Shown here: positions 34,808 to 45,432 of the stretch, in pieces
Position numbering within the stretch: position 1 is the first letter of the stretch
Layout: each line of letters begins with the position of its first letter
Assembly (NCBI GenBank): GCA_025738555.1
Contig: JAOVFP010000018.1
Coordinates: forward strand, 2,356,001 to 2,420,000
Direction: 5' to 3'
Source of the DNA: Cyathus striatus
Taxonomy: Eukaryota > Basidiomycota > Agaricomycetes > Agaricales > Nidulariaceae
Length of the DNA: 64,000 nt
Made by a program: the position numbers and the translations under genes
Notes under the pieces: model-generated
The model's input: the letters and a program-made list of their open reading frames with translations, nothing else
Databases searched by the model: none
What the model was told of the DNA's origin: nothing

Positions 34808-36643
34808 ACTTACTGAAGGGCATCGCTGAATGATTCTGATACCCAAGCATCGACAACACAACAAGCAACATGGATTGAGACAATCCTTCAGCCTAGAAGA
34901 CTCTTTCTATTGTGTTATCGCTGTCATACAAGATACATATAAATTACAGTACATACCAGGTCCAAGTATAATGACAACCACTCAGTATTCAACAACCACT
35001 GCATGCTGATGGTCATGTTCTTCAGCATCCAGCATTTTATGTAGGTAACCTTAACAATGAGCATCCAAACTATAAAACAATTATTCTAGCTTTCTACAAG
35101 CCAGTCCACTATTAGCATCATATTCAACTCATAGAGTTAAACTGGAGCTTGGAAAGTGGCATCCTAGTTGACACTTTCCATTGCACTACTGGTGCTACAT
35201 ATCACAATACATTTAAAACATTATATTGAGTAAAATCCAAGTAGAGCAAGGATAGCAGCTATTAAAATTCAAATATTTTTGTCAGTCATATCTAATCTAG
35301 TATAGTGGTTTTATATTTGGCATTTACTTGTTTATGAGGTTGAGTTTGTCACTTAAATACTTTGTGTCAATGGACATCTTTACAGCAAAAAAATTGTATC
35401 CAATGTGGCAATACCTATTCCTTGAAAGAATTGAACCATGGAATAGATGAGATATTTTTAATAGGTAGACTAAGCCACCTTTCTTTATCAACTTGAAGTT
35501 TTCATGCATTTGTTTGCAAAGTTGAGTTGGGCTAAAAATTTGCACCTAGAATCATCATACATAATTATTCCCAAAAAGAACTGAACACCATGTCTCCTTT
35601 ATAGATAGACCTTTCTTTTTCAACTTGTATTTTGCATTTATTTGCCTGTTTGCAAAGTTGGGTTGGGCTAAAAATAGACATCTACATGTCAGGCATGTAA
35701 TTATTCCTGGAAAGAATTGAACCATGGAATAGGTACTTTTATAGGTAGGCTAAGCTACCTTTATTTCTCACCTTACAGTTTGCTATTTAATCATGAGATA
35801 CTTAGTTCATGTGATCAAGTTACTATCTATGCTTCTTCTCAAGTAGCAAAAAGTATGAAATGGGATCAAGAGTGTATAATACCCACCCTGGCTTGAGTCA
35901 AACCACAGGATGAGTGATATGCATTATAATTAGACTATGTATCTTTGTGTATGTGATTTGGTATTTGATGTTTACTTGTTTGCAAGGTTGAGATGGGCAT
36001 TTATATACCAAGGGCACAGAAAAAGGTATGGGAGATGTGCAACTAAACCATACTTATTTCTGGAAGGAATTCAACCATTGAATAGATAAGGTGTGGTTTA
36101 TAGGTAGACTAAGCTATCTTTCTTTCTTTACTCAAAGTTTGCTATTTACCAGATGCTTAGTACATGTGATAAATACTGAAGTTGTTATAAGAGCCAAAGT
36201 TTTTAGACAAGTCACAAAAAAAAAACAACAATACATCACTTCAAATTATATCAGCTACACTCATCTCATGGGTGCACATGGGATATTGTTTATAGGTGGA
36301 CCAACAATGAATTCAGCCTAGTAAAATTTGTTATATATATATGTAATTATATACTCATTCCCTGAACCCCTGGATCCAGCAGATGAGGAAATGAGTATGT
36401 GAATAAATAGACCATGTTGTCTTCTTTGTGAATTTTATTGGTGTTATTTAATTCATATGATCATGTACCTTGCAAAAAAATTTGAAAAGGGCATGATATT
36501 TGAATGCTCATCTATAGCTTGCATTGAACTACAAGATGAGTGAGACACATTATAATTAAACTATGTGTCTTTGTATATTTGATTTGATATTTTATGTTTA
36601 CTTGTTCACAAGGTTGGGTTGGGTATTCAGATACTTTGTATTC
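34808..36643. repeat. Array of diverged ~300-bp repeats with tRNA-like promoter boxes
   Basis: Two words recur along the stretch in the same order. One is ttgtttgcaaggttgagttggg and variants (near 35329, 35510, 35647, 35969, 36602). The other is gaattgaaccatggaatag followed by taggtagactaagctaccttt (near 35431, 35714, 36068). On the minus strand the second word reads as an A-box-like TAGCTTAGCCT followed by a B-box-like GGTTCAATTC, so the units may derive from a tRNA gene or a SINE. No protein-coding gene is supported. Confidence 0.55.
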
Positions 36644-36648
36644 TTGGG

Positions 36649-37023
36649 TGTTAGGATTTCGTTACTTATCTAATCTCTTTATCTAATCATATCTTATCTA
36701 TGTCATGTGATAGTCACATGACCTACAATGCGGACACCATGCGTATCAACATACGTTACTCATCATAACTGTGGGCACAGTTGCACAGTTCGGCCATACG
36801 TATTACATGAGTTCTTAATGTAGAAGCACAGTAACATGCGTTGTAGTGTAGGTTAAAGTACATGCGATTACTTCATGGTTCTCTTCTATAAATACGGTCT
36901 TTCTAGTTAGTAGTTCGTTATTCTTGTGCTAGTTTATTCCAGATTAGCAATAAGACTCATTCTTCTTCTTACATTCGAGTGTTTAAGTTCGGCTTCGAGT
37001 ATTTTGCTCGTCTGTCGCTAACA
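36649..37023 (+). repeat. 5' LTR
   Basis: It starts TGTTAGGATTTCG and ends GTCGCTAACA. A TATA-like box (tctataaatac, about 36888-36898) lies 130 bp from its end. A palindrome catgtga-tag-tcacatg lies near 36703-36719. It matches the 3' LTR along its whole length by eye. Confidence 0.93.
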
Positions 37024-37388
37024 AAAGCACAAGAATCTCCTCATTCCTCGACCCCGAACTTCCTTTCTCCTGCCGAACCCCGGCAAAACTTCTTCCTTAT
37101 ACCTCATTCCCCGTCTTGGACCTCTTGGACCAGACGTACACTCCGTTCGATAGACTTGATCGTTGTACTTGGAAGTACGAGAGGACTGGTGTAACGTTGA
37201 GCCCGACACTGTCCGAATTACCGATCATCTTAGGCCCTCTGCCTTAAGTTTGGCACGGCGCCAGTGACTGGGGAGGCTACCACGTGTTGCCCCAGCTGGT
37301 TCTATCTGCAAGAAAGTGTACGTGAAACTTAGGACGTCTCGCTAGTTTCCGAGCATCCTCAAAAGCATCTGTTACTCGATCTATCACG

Positions 37389-37832
37389 GTGGCACCAATT
37401 ACTCGTTCCCAAACCCTTCGATCCCTCCGATCTCGATCCTATCACATTCCATCTTCATCCGTTCCTCTTTACACACCCCGATCTCGCCCTACACCCTATT
37501 CCCGTCCTCAAACTCCGAGAGCCGTGTCGGTGGACTCCGACGACTCGGATTTTGATCCTAACACCTATCCTTCCCTTCACCAAATTCCCAACTACATTGC
37601 ACCACCCCGTCTCCCTACTCCGCCCGAACACCCTATCCACCGAACCCTTACCATCATCACCGAACCAGGACACGACGACACTCTAAGATTCAGTACCCCT
37701 ACTCGATACATATCTCCTTTCGAAAGAGATTTTTATTCCCCTTCAGGATACGAAACCCTTCTCAACACCGTTGATAACGACGGAAGAGAACTTCCTACCC
37801 CGACATATCCCGATTCAGACATCGATCTATAA
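37389..37832 (+). CDS. Ty3/gypsy ORF1, Ser/Pro-rich, unknown role
   Basis: 147 aa beginning MAPITRSQTLRSLRSRSYH. The first ~45 residues are basic and Ser/Arg/Pro-rich; the rest is acidic and rich in Pro, Thr and Asp, so it is probably disordered. It ends TAA, overlapping the next ORF's ATG (TAATG). It sits where gag normally begins, between the 5' LTR and the zinc-knuckle ORF. It may be a split-off N-terminal Gag (matrix-like) region or an accessory protein; sequence alone does not decide. Confidence 0.7.
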   Translation: MAPITRSQTLRSLRSRSYHIPSSSVPLYTPRSRPTPYSRPQTPRAVSVDSDDSDFDPNTYPSLHQIPNYIAPPRLPTPPEHPIHRTLTIITEPGHDDTLRFSTPTRYISPFERDFYSPSGYETLLNTVDNDGRELPTPTYPDSDIDL

Positions 37833-38095
37833 TGATCTCCGGCGAAATTATTCTTGGCTTCATCACAGCCATAGTAATGATCTTTATGAAAGATGAGATT
37901 GTAACTAGATGGACGAACATGACTCCTGCCAATAAGCAGTTAGTCACAGAAAGCGTTTCTGCAATGACTCAAGGGGTCATTAAAGAAATCAGAGACGGAA
38001 TTAAAGAGGATCGACCGGAACCCAAGGAAAAGGTCGAGATTCCAGAAGATTATGAGGAGACCCTCATACAGTTAACAATTGGATTAGACGAATGA
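37832..38095 (+). CDS. Ty3/gypsy ORF2, small membrane-anchored protein
   Basis: 87 aa. Residues 4-19 (GEIILGFITAIVMIFM) form one hydrophobic segment; the rest is charged and helical, ending in an acidic tail. The ATG overlaps the stop of ORF1 (TAATG) and its own stop overlaps the ATG of gag (ATGA), so it looks translated by termination-reinitiation. No homologue comes to mind. It could tether Gag to a membrane. Confidence 0.7.
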   Translation: MISGEIILGFITAIVMIFMKDEIVTRWTNMTPANKQLVTESVSAMTQGVIKEIRDGIKEDRPEPKEKVEIPEDYEETLIQLTIGLDE

Positions 38096-39087
38096 TGTTA
38101 TACTTTCAGGAGAAAAATATCACGAACGATTGGAAAAAGATTACAATCGCCCTGCCAAAAGTAAAGAAAGGAAAAGACAATCGAGCTCAGAGATGGGCGG
38201 ATACATTTCTAGGTGATCTGATCCTGTTCAACGAGGAACGAGCTCAATGGAAATTACTACACAATGGAAAAGAACCCACCTTACAGGACACACAAAAAGT
38301 AAACATCCCCGCAACGGACGACTCCCCAGCAATTATCCATGATGCATTCAAGACAGGTTGTCCATTTGCTGATTGGAACACGTTTGTCGAACGGCTTCAA
38401 TTTTTCTTTATCTCCACGGAAACCCAGAATAACGCCATCGAACAAATCAACAAGGTAGTACAGGGTAATCGACCAGTTGAAGACTATACTATCGATTTCA
38501 TGCAGTGGATGAATCTAACCGGATTCGATAACACGGCCTTAGTAGATAAATACCGACGCGGCATGCACCCACTTTTAGCCAGAAGACTAATGGAAGTCGG
38601 AGGACTTAAGGTCACCGACAAACTTATCGACTGGGTTGATAAAGCCGCAGAATACGAAAGGAATCGCCGAGAAGCTAACTTTGGACGTACCCAACAAAAC
38701 CTTGGACGACCTCAGAATCAGAATCAGAACCAGAACTCCGGACGTCCTCAAAATAACACTAACCCTGGAACCCAACAAACACCGAACACGCAACAAAGGA
38801 CACCCGATCGCTCAAACCTTACGGTATCACAAGGTGGTAATCGTATGGACCTCGACCAACTTAAAAAAGAAGGTCGATGTTTTTATTGTAAAGAGAAAGG
38901 ACATATGTCCAACACATGCCCCAAGAAACCTCGCGGACCTTATGTACAACGTAATGTAAACATGGACTCTTCTATACCTGTAGCTTCCACTAGCGGAATA
39001 GTAGAATTACCGGATGTAACTAAATTATCAGAAGAACAACGCGCTCTACTCATTGCTCAATTGGGTTTTCCCCAAGGCCAGCAGTGA
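38092..39087 (+). CDS. gag: Gag polyprotein of the Ty3/gypsy element
   Basis: 331 aa. The central part (about 60-200) resembles the retrotransposon Gag capsid fold, with FADWNTFVERLQFFF, AIEQINKVVQG and DYTIDFMQW. A Gln/Asn-rich linker (about 200-255) leads to one CCHC zinc knuckle, CFYCKEKGHMSNTC (about 264-277), which binds the genomic RNA. The start overlaps the ORF2 stop (ATGA). It ends TGA at 39085-39087, inside the overlap with pol. Confidence 0.9.
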   Translation: MMLYFQEKNITNDWKKITIALPKVKKGKDNRAQRWADTFLGDLILFNEERAQWKLLHNGKEPTLQDTQKVNIPATDDSPAIIHDAFKTGCPFADWNTFVERLQFFFISTETQNNAIEQINKVVQGNRPVEDYTIDFMQWMNLTGFDNTALVDKYRRGMHPLLARRLMEVGGLKVTDKLIDWVDKAAEYERNRREANFGRTQQNLGRPQNQNQNQNSGRPQNNTNPGTQQTPNTQQRTPDRSNLTVSQGGNRMDLDQLKKEGRCFYCKEKGHMSNTCPKKPRGPYVQRNVNMDSSIPVASTSGIVELPDVTKLSEEQRALLIAQLGFPQGQQ

Positions 39088-42000
39088 GCGCAAACTCGCC
39101 GGCCTCATTTTATGTACCTTCTAATGTAACTGTACCTACGGTAGATCTGGAATCGAAATATGTATCGTTACAAAAAGAAAGAACCAAACGCGCCTTCCCT
39201 AATCAGGAAGTAAAACCTGGAAACGTGTATTGGGTCGCACGGAGATTAAAAGACCAAACACCGGAACTTGCCTTAGCCACGTTGAGTATTTGGACACACC
39301 CCAAACGAAGACCTGAAGTAATTCAGAAAACGATCCTGGAATTAAACGATCTTTCGGATCAGGATGTAATTCCTGCTTTAGAAGAATTAAAAAGACCCAA
39401 AAGATTTATCCGAGGAACAAACGGAAATCAGATGGATCTTGATTTAATGATTACTACATTAGATACTCAGAGGACGTATGGATTAAAAGCACTACTCGAT
39501 AGCGGAAGCACTGGAACATGTATCAATCGAAGATTCGTAGAGGAACATCAACTCACAACAAAAAAATATCCACGACCTTCTCCGGTTTATAATGCTGACG
39601 GAACACTTAATAGTGATGGATCTATTACCGACTATGTTGAACTAAGAGTACGACACGGAAGGCATGTAGAAATATTACAATTAGCTGTTATCAATTTAGG
39701 AAAGGCATCTATGTTTATTGGACACGATTGGCTTCGAACCCACAATCCAGAAGTAGATTGGAAAGAAGGAACGATCAAATTTACACGATGTCCGATAGAA
39801 TGTACTCCGTTAATAAATACGATGAACCCAGAAGAAGATGAATCTGATCTAGATGAACAGATAAATCTTGAATCGGACGATCATATTATAGCAGTAAACA
39901 TATTCGAACAGATTGAATTAAGAGCGTTTCAAACCACGGCTTCAAAAATTGCTGAAGCACAAAATCAGCAAAAACCAAAGAAACATTGGAAAGAAACTGT
40001 TCCTATGTATTATCACGAATTCGAAAGAGTATTTGCGAAAGAATCATTTGATAAACTTCCTCCCCGACGACCATGGGATCATGCAATCGAATTATTACCA
40101 GGAGCCACATCGTTTGATTGTAAAATCTATCCTCTAAGTTTAGACGAACAGAAACAATTGGATGAATTCCTTGATGAAAATCTAAATTCGGGACGCATCA
40201 GACCTTCGAAATCACCTTGGGCATCACCGTTCTTCTTCATTAAAAAGAAAGACGGATCTTTACGGCCAATTCAAGATTATCGAAAATTAAATGAATTAAC
40301 GATTAAAAATAGATATCCATTACCGTTAATTCAAGAATTAGTAGATAAATTGAAAAAGGCACGATACTTTACCAAGTTAGATATTAGATGGGGATACAAT
40401 AATGTTCGGATCAAAGAAGGAGATGAACAGTATGCTGCATTTAGAACTAACAGAGGATTATTCGAACCTTTGGTCATGTTTTTTGGACTTACGAATTCCC
40501 CTGCAACTTTCCAAACTATGATGAATGATATCTTTAGGACGGAAATTAATGAAGGAACTGTAATTGTATATATGGATGACATTTTGATATTCACGGAAAC
40601 GTTAGAAGAACATAGAAAGATGGTTAAAAGAGTTCTTAGAAAATTAGAACAACATGAACTATATCTTAAACCAGAAAAATGTTTCTTCGAGAAAGCTGAA
40701 GTCGAATACTTAGGACTTATTATTTCAAAGAATTCTGTAAGAATGGATTCTGAAAAAGTAAAAGCAGTAGTCGATTGGCCAGTACCTAACAATAAACGTG
40801 AACTTCAACAATTCCTTGGATTCATTAATTTCTATCGAAGATTTATTCAAGGATTTGCAAAGATAGCGAAACCCCTTCATGAATTAACGGGAAAGAATGA
40901 ATGGAAGTGGGAACTCAGTCAGGCACTAGCATTTTCCGAATTAAAAGATCAAATCATATCGGCACCAATTTTAGCAATGCCGAATGATGATGGAAAATAT
41001 CGTGTAGAAGCAGATTCCTCAGACTTTGCGAATGGAGCCATTCTATCCCAGGAACAAGTTGACGGAAAATGGAGACCAATTGCTTTTCTATCACATGCTT
41101 TAAGTCCAACTGAACGAAATTACGAAATCTACGATAAAGAAATGCTTGCAATAATGAGAGCATTAGATACGTGGAGACAATACCTTTTGGGAGCCAAACA
41201 AATATTCGAGATTTGGACAGATCACAAAAATCTCCAATATTTCAAGAAACCCCAAAAATTAAATCGACGACAAGCAAGATGGTATACAGAATTATCGGAA
41301 TTCCATTACACGTTACATCATAAACCAGGAAGTCAAATGACAAAAGCCGATCTTTTATCTCGAAGAGCTGGACATGAACAAGGCGAACATGATAATGAAG
41401 ATATTACACTTCTTAAACCAGAACACTTCAGACAAACGTATGAAGTTCATGGTGAAGACGAAAATATCATGGAACAAGTTCGAAAATCCAGAAAAAATCG
41501 AGATAAGGAAGTAATTAAAATGCTTAACCTGAAAACAAAAGATTGGGAAGAATCATCTGAAGGTATTATTACATGGAAAAATCGAATTTACATCCCTAAA
41601 AATGCAAAACTCAGAGAACGTATAATTAAACTATGTCACGACTCTGCTATATCTGGACACCATGGAGAATACAAAACAATGGAATTAATCACGAGAGATT
41701 ATTGGTGGCCTAGAATAATGGCAGATATAAAGAAGTACGTTTCCGGATGCGAAGCATGTCAAAGGACAAACATACATAGATCGAAACCAATAGGATTATT
41801 AAATCCTAATAGCATTCCAGAAGGACCGTGGCATACTATATCAATCGATTTTGTAGGACCACTACCGTATTCACAAGGATTCGACTTCTTAATGGTAGTC
41901 GTCGACCGATTCACAAAAATGGCAGCCTTTATTCCATGTAACAAGGAAATTGATAGTCCAGGAGTTGCAGAATTATATTTAGAAAAAGTATTTAAAAACT

Positions 42001-42899
42001 TCGGAATGCCGCAACGAATTATTAGTGATAGAGGATCACAATTTGCATCTCATTTCACTAAAGAATTCACAAAGCGATTAGGAGTCAAAATGAATTTATC
42101 AACTGCATATCGACCACAGACGAATGGACAAGTAGAACGTGTAAATCAAGAGATAGAACAATATCTCCGAATTTATGTAAACTACGACCAAGATGACTGG
42201 GTGGACAGAATAGCAGTAACAGAATTTAATTATAACGACACTGTACATCGAGCAACAGGATATACACCGTTTTATTTAATGTATGGACATCATCCTTATG
42301 GAGGAATTAGACCAAATGGGACATCACGAACTATTGGAGTAGACGAATTTATTTCTACAATCACCAAAGCCAGGGAAAATGCTAAGGCAGCACTTACATT
42401 ATCCAATGAAGCAATGAAACGAGGATATGATAGAAATAGAAAGGAGTCACCTGAATACAAACCCGGAGATCTAGTTTACGTAGAAGGGATTAATATTAAA
42501 TCCGACAGACCGGTTGCAAAATTAGATGACAAACGATACGGTCCCTTTAAAGTAATAAAGAAAGTAGGACTAGCCTCATATGAAATCCAATTACCGAAAA
42601 CCTGGAACCGAAAACACCCTGTGTATAACACACAACTACTGACGAAACATATTCCGGCACAATACAAATCACAACAGAAACCAAAACCTCCACCTGCTGT
42701 TGTGATAGATGATCAGGAACAATACGAAGTAGAAGCAATACTTGCTTGGAAAATAAATCGGAAAAAGGTTCTTTATAAAATTAAATGGAAGGGCTATTCT
42801 TACGACCATTGTACATGGGAACCGATTACGTCATTAACCGGATCAAAAAGTCTTTTAAATAAGTTCCATCGGGAAAATCCGGAATGTCCAAACGTATAA
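39084..42899 (+). CDS. pol: Pol polyprotein: protease, RT, RNase H, integrase, chromodomain
   Basis: About 1,271 aa in the -1 frame relative to gag, with no ATG near its start. Expression by a -1 frameshift or reinitiation near 39060-39087 is therefore likely; no textbook slippery heptamer is obvious. Domains: aspartic protease DSGS (Asp139), reverse transcriptase with YMDD (496-499), RNase H with VEADSSD (Asp644), an HHCC zinc-binding integrase N-terminus (HHGEYKTM to CEACQ), and the integrase catalytic triad Asp922, Asp982 and Glu1018 with the D-35-E spacing. A C-terminal chromodomain (about 1215-1262, YKIKWKGYSYDHCTWEP) can target integration to modified chromatin. No frame break is seen. 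Confidence 0.95.
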   Translation: MSANSPASFYVPSNVTVPTVDLESKYVSLQKERTKRAFPNQEVKPGNVYWVARRLKDQTPELALATLSIWTHPKRRPEVIQKTILELNDLSDQDVIPALEELKRPKRFIRGTNGNQMDLDLMITTLDTQRTYGLKALLDSGSTGTCINRRFVEEHQLTTKKYPRPSPVYNADGTLNSDGSITDYVELRVRHGRHVEILQLAVINLGKASMFIGHDWLRTHNPEVDWKEGTIKFTRCPIECTPLINTMNPEEDESDLDEQINLESDDHIIAVNIFEQIELRAFQTTASKIAEAQNQQKPKKHWKETVPMYYHEFERVFAKESFDKLPPRRPWDHAIELLPGATSFDCKIYPLSLDEQKQLDEFLDENLNSGRIRPSKSPWASPFFFIKKKDGSLRPIQDYRKLNELTIKNRYPLPLIQELVDKLKKARYFTKLDIRWGYNNVRIKEGDEQYAAFRTNRGLFEPLVMFFGLTNSPATFQTMMNDIFRTEINEGTVIVYMDDILIFTETLEEHRKMVKRVLRKLEQHELYLKPEKCFFEKAEVEYLGLIISKNSVRMDSEKVKAVVDWPVPNNKRELQQFLGFINFYRRFIQGFAKIAKPLHELTGKNEWKWELSQALAFSELKDQIISAPILAMPNDDGKYRVEADSSDFANGAILSQEQVDGKWRPIAFLSHALSPTERNYEIYDKEMLAIMRALDTWRQYLLGAKQIFEIWTDHKNLQYFKKPQKLNRRQARWYTELSEFHYTLHHKPGSQMTKADLLSRRAGHEQGEHDNEDITLLKPEHFRQTYEVHGEDENIMEQVRKSRKNRDKEVIKMLNLKTKDWEESSEGIITWKNRIYIPKNAKLRERIIKLCHDSAISGHHGEYKTMELITRDYWWPRIMADIKKYVSGCEACQRTNIHRSKPIGLLNPNSIPEGPWHTISIDFVGPLPYSQGFDFLMVVVDRFTKMAAFIPCNKEIDSPGVAELYLEKVFKNFGMPQRIISDRGSQFASHFTKEFTKRLGVKMNLSTAYRPQTNGQVERVNQEIEQYLRIYVNYDQDDWVDRIAVTEFNYNDTVHRATGYTPFYLMYGHHPYGGIRPNGTSRTIGVDEFISTITKARENAKAALTLSNEAMKRGYDRNRKESPEYKPGDLVYVEGINIKSDRPVAKLDDKRYGPFKVIKKVGLASYEIQLPKTWNRKHPVYNTQLLTKHIPAQYKSQQKPKPPPAVVIDDQEQYEVEAILAWKINRKKVLYKIKWKGYSYDHCTWEPITSLTGSKSLLNKFHRENPECPNV

Positions 42900-42936
42900 A
42901 TAAACGACAGTCTTTACGAATTTTAATTATCCAAAC

Positions 42937-43110
42937 ATGCTTTCCAACAACATCACTCTTTTGATATATGTTATTGTAATCTTCATCCTCTGTATGGCCG
43001 TATTCATACTCGGGCATTACATACCTCGTATTATATTACGAATCCAAGAACGTCCTATCCTTCGAACTCAAGGACCCCCACGAACAGAAGAATCCATTGA
43101 AATGTCGTGA
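42937..43110 (+). CDS. Small transmembrane ORF in the envelope position
   Basis: 57 aa between pol and the 3' LTR, too short for usual ORF cut-offs. Residues about 7-26 form one transmembrane helix (NITLLIYVIVIFILCMAVFI); the remaining 30 residues are basic and then acidic, with NIT as a possible N-glycosylation site. It has none of the features of a true envelope glycoprotein: it is too short and has no fusion or furin-like site. It is probably an accessory membrane peptide. It is open and lies in a young element, which supports function. Confidence 0.5.
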   Translation: MLSNNITLLIYVIVIFILCMAVFILGHYIPRIILRIQERPILRTQGPPRTEESIEMS

Positions 43111-43123
43111 GGACACGACTCTT

Positions 43124-43134
43124 AAAGGGGGTAA
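43124..43134 (+). promoter_or_regulatory. Polypurine tract
   Basis: AAAGGGGGTAA directly precedes the 3' LTR start at 43135, the position used to prime plus-strand DNA synthesis. Confidence 0.75.
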
Positions 43135-43509
43135 TGTTAGGATTTCGTTACTTATCTAATCTCTTTATCTAATCATATCTTATCTATGTCATGTGATAGT
43201 CACATGACCTACAATGCGGACACCATGCGTATCAACATACGTTACTCATCATAACTGTGGGCACAGTTGCACAGTTCGGCCATACGTATTACATGAGTTC
43301 TTAATGTAGAAGCACAGTAACATGCGTTGTAGTGTAGGTTAAAGTACATGCGATTACTTCATGGTTCTCTTCTATAAATACGGTCTTTCTAGTTAGTAGT
43401 TCGTTATTCTTGTGCTAGTTTATTCCAGATTAGCAATAAGACTCATTCTTCTTCTTACATTCGAGTGTTTAAGTTCGGCTTCGAGTATTTTGCTCGTCTG
43501 TCGCTAACA
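43135..43509 (+). repeat. 3' LTR
   Basis: Same 375-bp sequence as the 5' LTR by eye. Followed by the target duplication TTGGG at 43510-43514. Confidence 0.93.
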
Positions 43510-43514
43510 TTGGG

Positions 43515-44635
43515 CAACTATACAACAAAAACTTAAACACACACATTATATCTAAGCACCTATTCCTGGAAGATTTAAACCATAAAATAAGTGTTTTCAA
43601 TGTCTTTTATGGTAGACTAAGCTACCTTTCTTTATCTACTCAAAGTTTGCTATTTACCAGACATGTGTACATGTGATCAATACTGGGGTGGCAATAAAAG
43701 CCAAGTTGCTTTAAAGATCACATGAAAAATAGAATTGATATATCAGACCTCCTTAAGTATATCAGCAGCACTTGCCTGCCACTCATGAGAGTCGAACCAT
43801 GGGATAGGTGCACACTGAGATATTGTTTATAGGTGGACCATCTCACCTTTCTTTCGTGCTGTGATTTTCACTACTTAGATTACTTATGTACAACAATGAA
43901 TTCAGCCTGATATTGCTACGTAGTTTACAGCATAAGAAAAACAGATTACCATACAGACTAAAATTCCGTTATGCCAGGCCTGTAGGCATCTGCATTTTAC
44001 AAATTATCGACTTGGTAATCTTTTTGATCCTTAGTGGATGTATACAAGCCTGTGTAACACAACGGTCTTTCATATGTACCGTTAATACATGCAGGTATGA
44101 ATGATGGGTACATACATATTTTTTCATGCACACTCAGGGTCTGAGCGTGGAAATTCGACCTTGAGCGTTAATAATATGTAAGTGAGTGTGAAGCAATATT
44201 TGCCATAAGTATACCTATCCTGAGTACATGCTGCACAGTTTGTATAAGTACCTATTCCTGGAAGATTTGAACCATAAAATAAGAGTTTTCGATGTCCTGG
44301 ATAGGTAGACTAAGCTACCTTTCTTTATCTACTCAAAGTTTGCTATTTACCAGACACGCGTACATGTGATCAATACTGAAGTAGTAATAAAAGCCAAGTT
44401 GCTTTAAAGATTACAAGAAAAGTAGAATTTGTATATCAGACACCGTAAAGTATATCAGCAGCACTCGCCTGCCACCCAAGGGAGTCGAACCATGGGATAG
44501 GTGCACACTGAGATATTGTTTATAGGTGGACCATCTCACCTTTCTTTCGTGCCGTGATTATTACTACTTAGATTACTTATGTACAACAACGAATTCAGCC
44601 TGATTACTGCTACGTAGATTACAGCATAACAAAAT
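43515..44635. repeat. Two ~385-bp direct repeats with tRNA-like boxes
   Basis: Positions 43559-43939 and 44251-44635 align over their length with scattered substitutions. Each contains gactaagctacctttctttatctactc and a gagtcgaaccatgggataggtg segment. The latter has GGTTCGACTC (a B-box) on the minus strand. They continue the array left of the retrotransposon, which has inserted into it. Confidence 0.65.
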
Positions 44636-45432
44636 GAATTCTGCGAATCCGGAGGCGACGAGAAGGCGCGAGCGTCATTCCGCACGTCATTCCATAATCC
44701 CTTGGCATTCGCACGCTACGATCAAAAACGTGCGGCCCAAGTCTAACAGTCTCAGCGCCCAGAGTCCACACCCCCCATGTCAGGGGACAGTTAGAGTGTA
44801 CAGGAGACGAGCTTGAGTGTATTGCACAAGGTACGACTGTGTGGATCGGAAGAAGGCGAAAGGAAGGAAGGTGGAAGAGAAAGGGCCACGCTGAACACGA
44901 GGATGAGCCGAGTCGGGTAACGGCGGATTCGGGATTGATTAAGCGCTGTGGGCCTGTGGCTTAGGTTTTTTTCATTTCGTGGTACGTTCAAACCTAGCCC
45001 CCGTCCCCCTCTTTACCACCACCACCACCTCCTCTCCTCCTTTCATACTCAGTTTCTCTACGCTCTTTTGATTTCTCTCTTCTTCCAGAAACTCTCTCTC
45101 TCGGCGGGTCACCACTTTGCGACCTATTTATACCGCCCTGATCCGTGGGCTACATACAACGCCTCCTGCGCACACTAAATCGATACCCTGACGCGAGGCG
45201 ATTAACCCGGCTCAGTAGAAAAGTGTAAAGCGATGGCAGCAGACAATGCTTCGTGAGTTCCCCTCCCCCTTCCCTTCCCTTCTTAAATCCGCCCACTCAT
45301 CTTCCTCACCTCCACCCCTATCTTATATCCGCATATCATATCCACAGGCAAACGTCCCTCCCCTCCTCGTCCTCGCACCGCCCCCTGGTCCCTCACTCCC
45401 CCACCTCCCCTTCCCTCCTTCCTATTCTCACC
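44636..45432 (+). promoter_or_regulatory. 5' region of the tetraspanin gene
   Basis: CT-rich leader with tatttata at 45125-45132. A short exon ATGGCAGCAGACAATGCTTC (45233-45252) followed by a GTGAGT donor, with an acceptor at 45347, would stay in frame and lengthen the tetraspanin by 35 residues. It could equally be a 5' UTR intron. Confidence 0.4.

Larger units (their letters stand above)
36649..43509 (+). mobile_element. Ty3/gypsy chromovirus LTR retrotransposon, apparently intact
   Basis: Two 375-bp LTRs (36649-37023 and 43135-43509) begin TGTTAG and end AACA and read as identical. The 5-bp duplication TTGGG flanks the element (36644-36648, 43510-43514). The order inside is two small ORFs, gag, pol with protease-RT-RNase H-integrase-chromodomain, then a small membrane ORF and a polypurine tract. 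All frames are open. Identical LTRs imply a very recent insertion, into the repeat array that continues on both sides. Confidence 0.95.

Noticed and set aside
37455..37673. Minus-strand frame inside ORF1 of the retrotransposon
   Set aside because: Antisense shadow of the Ser/Pro-rich ORF1.
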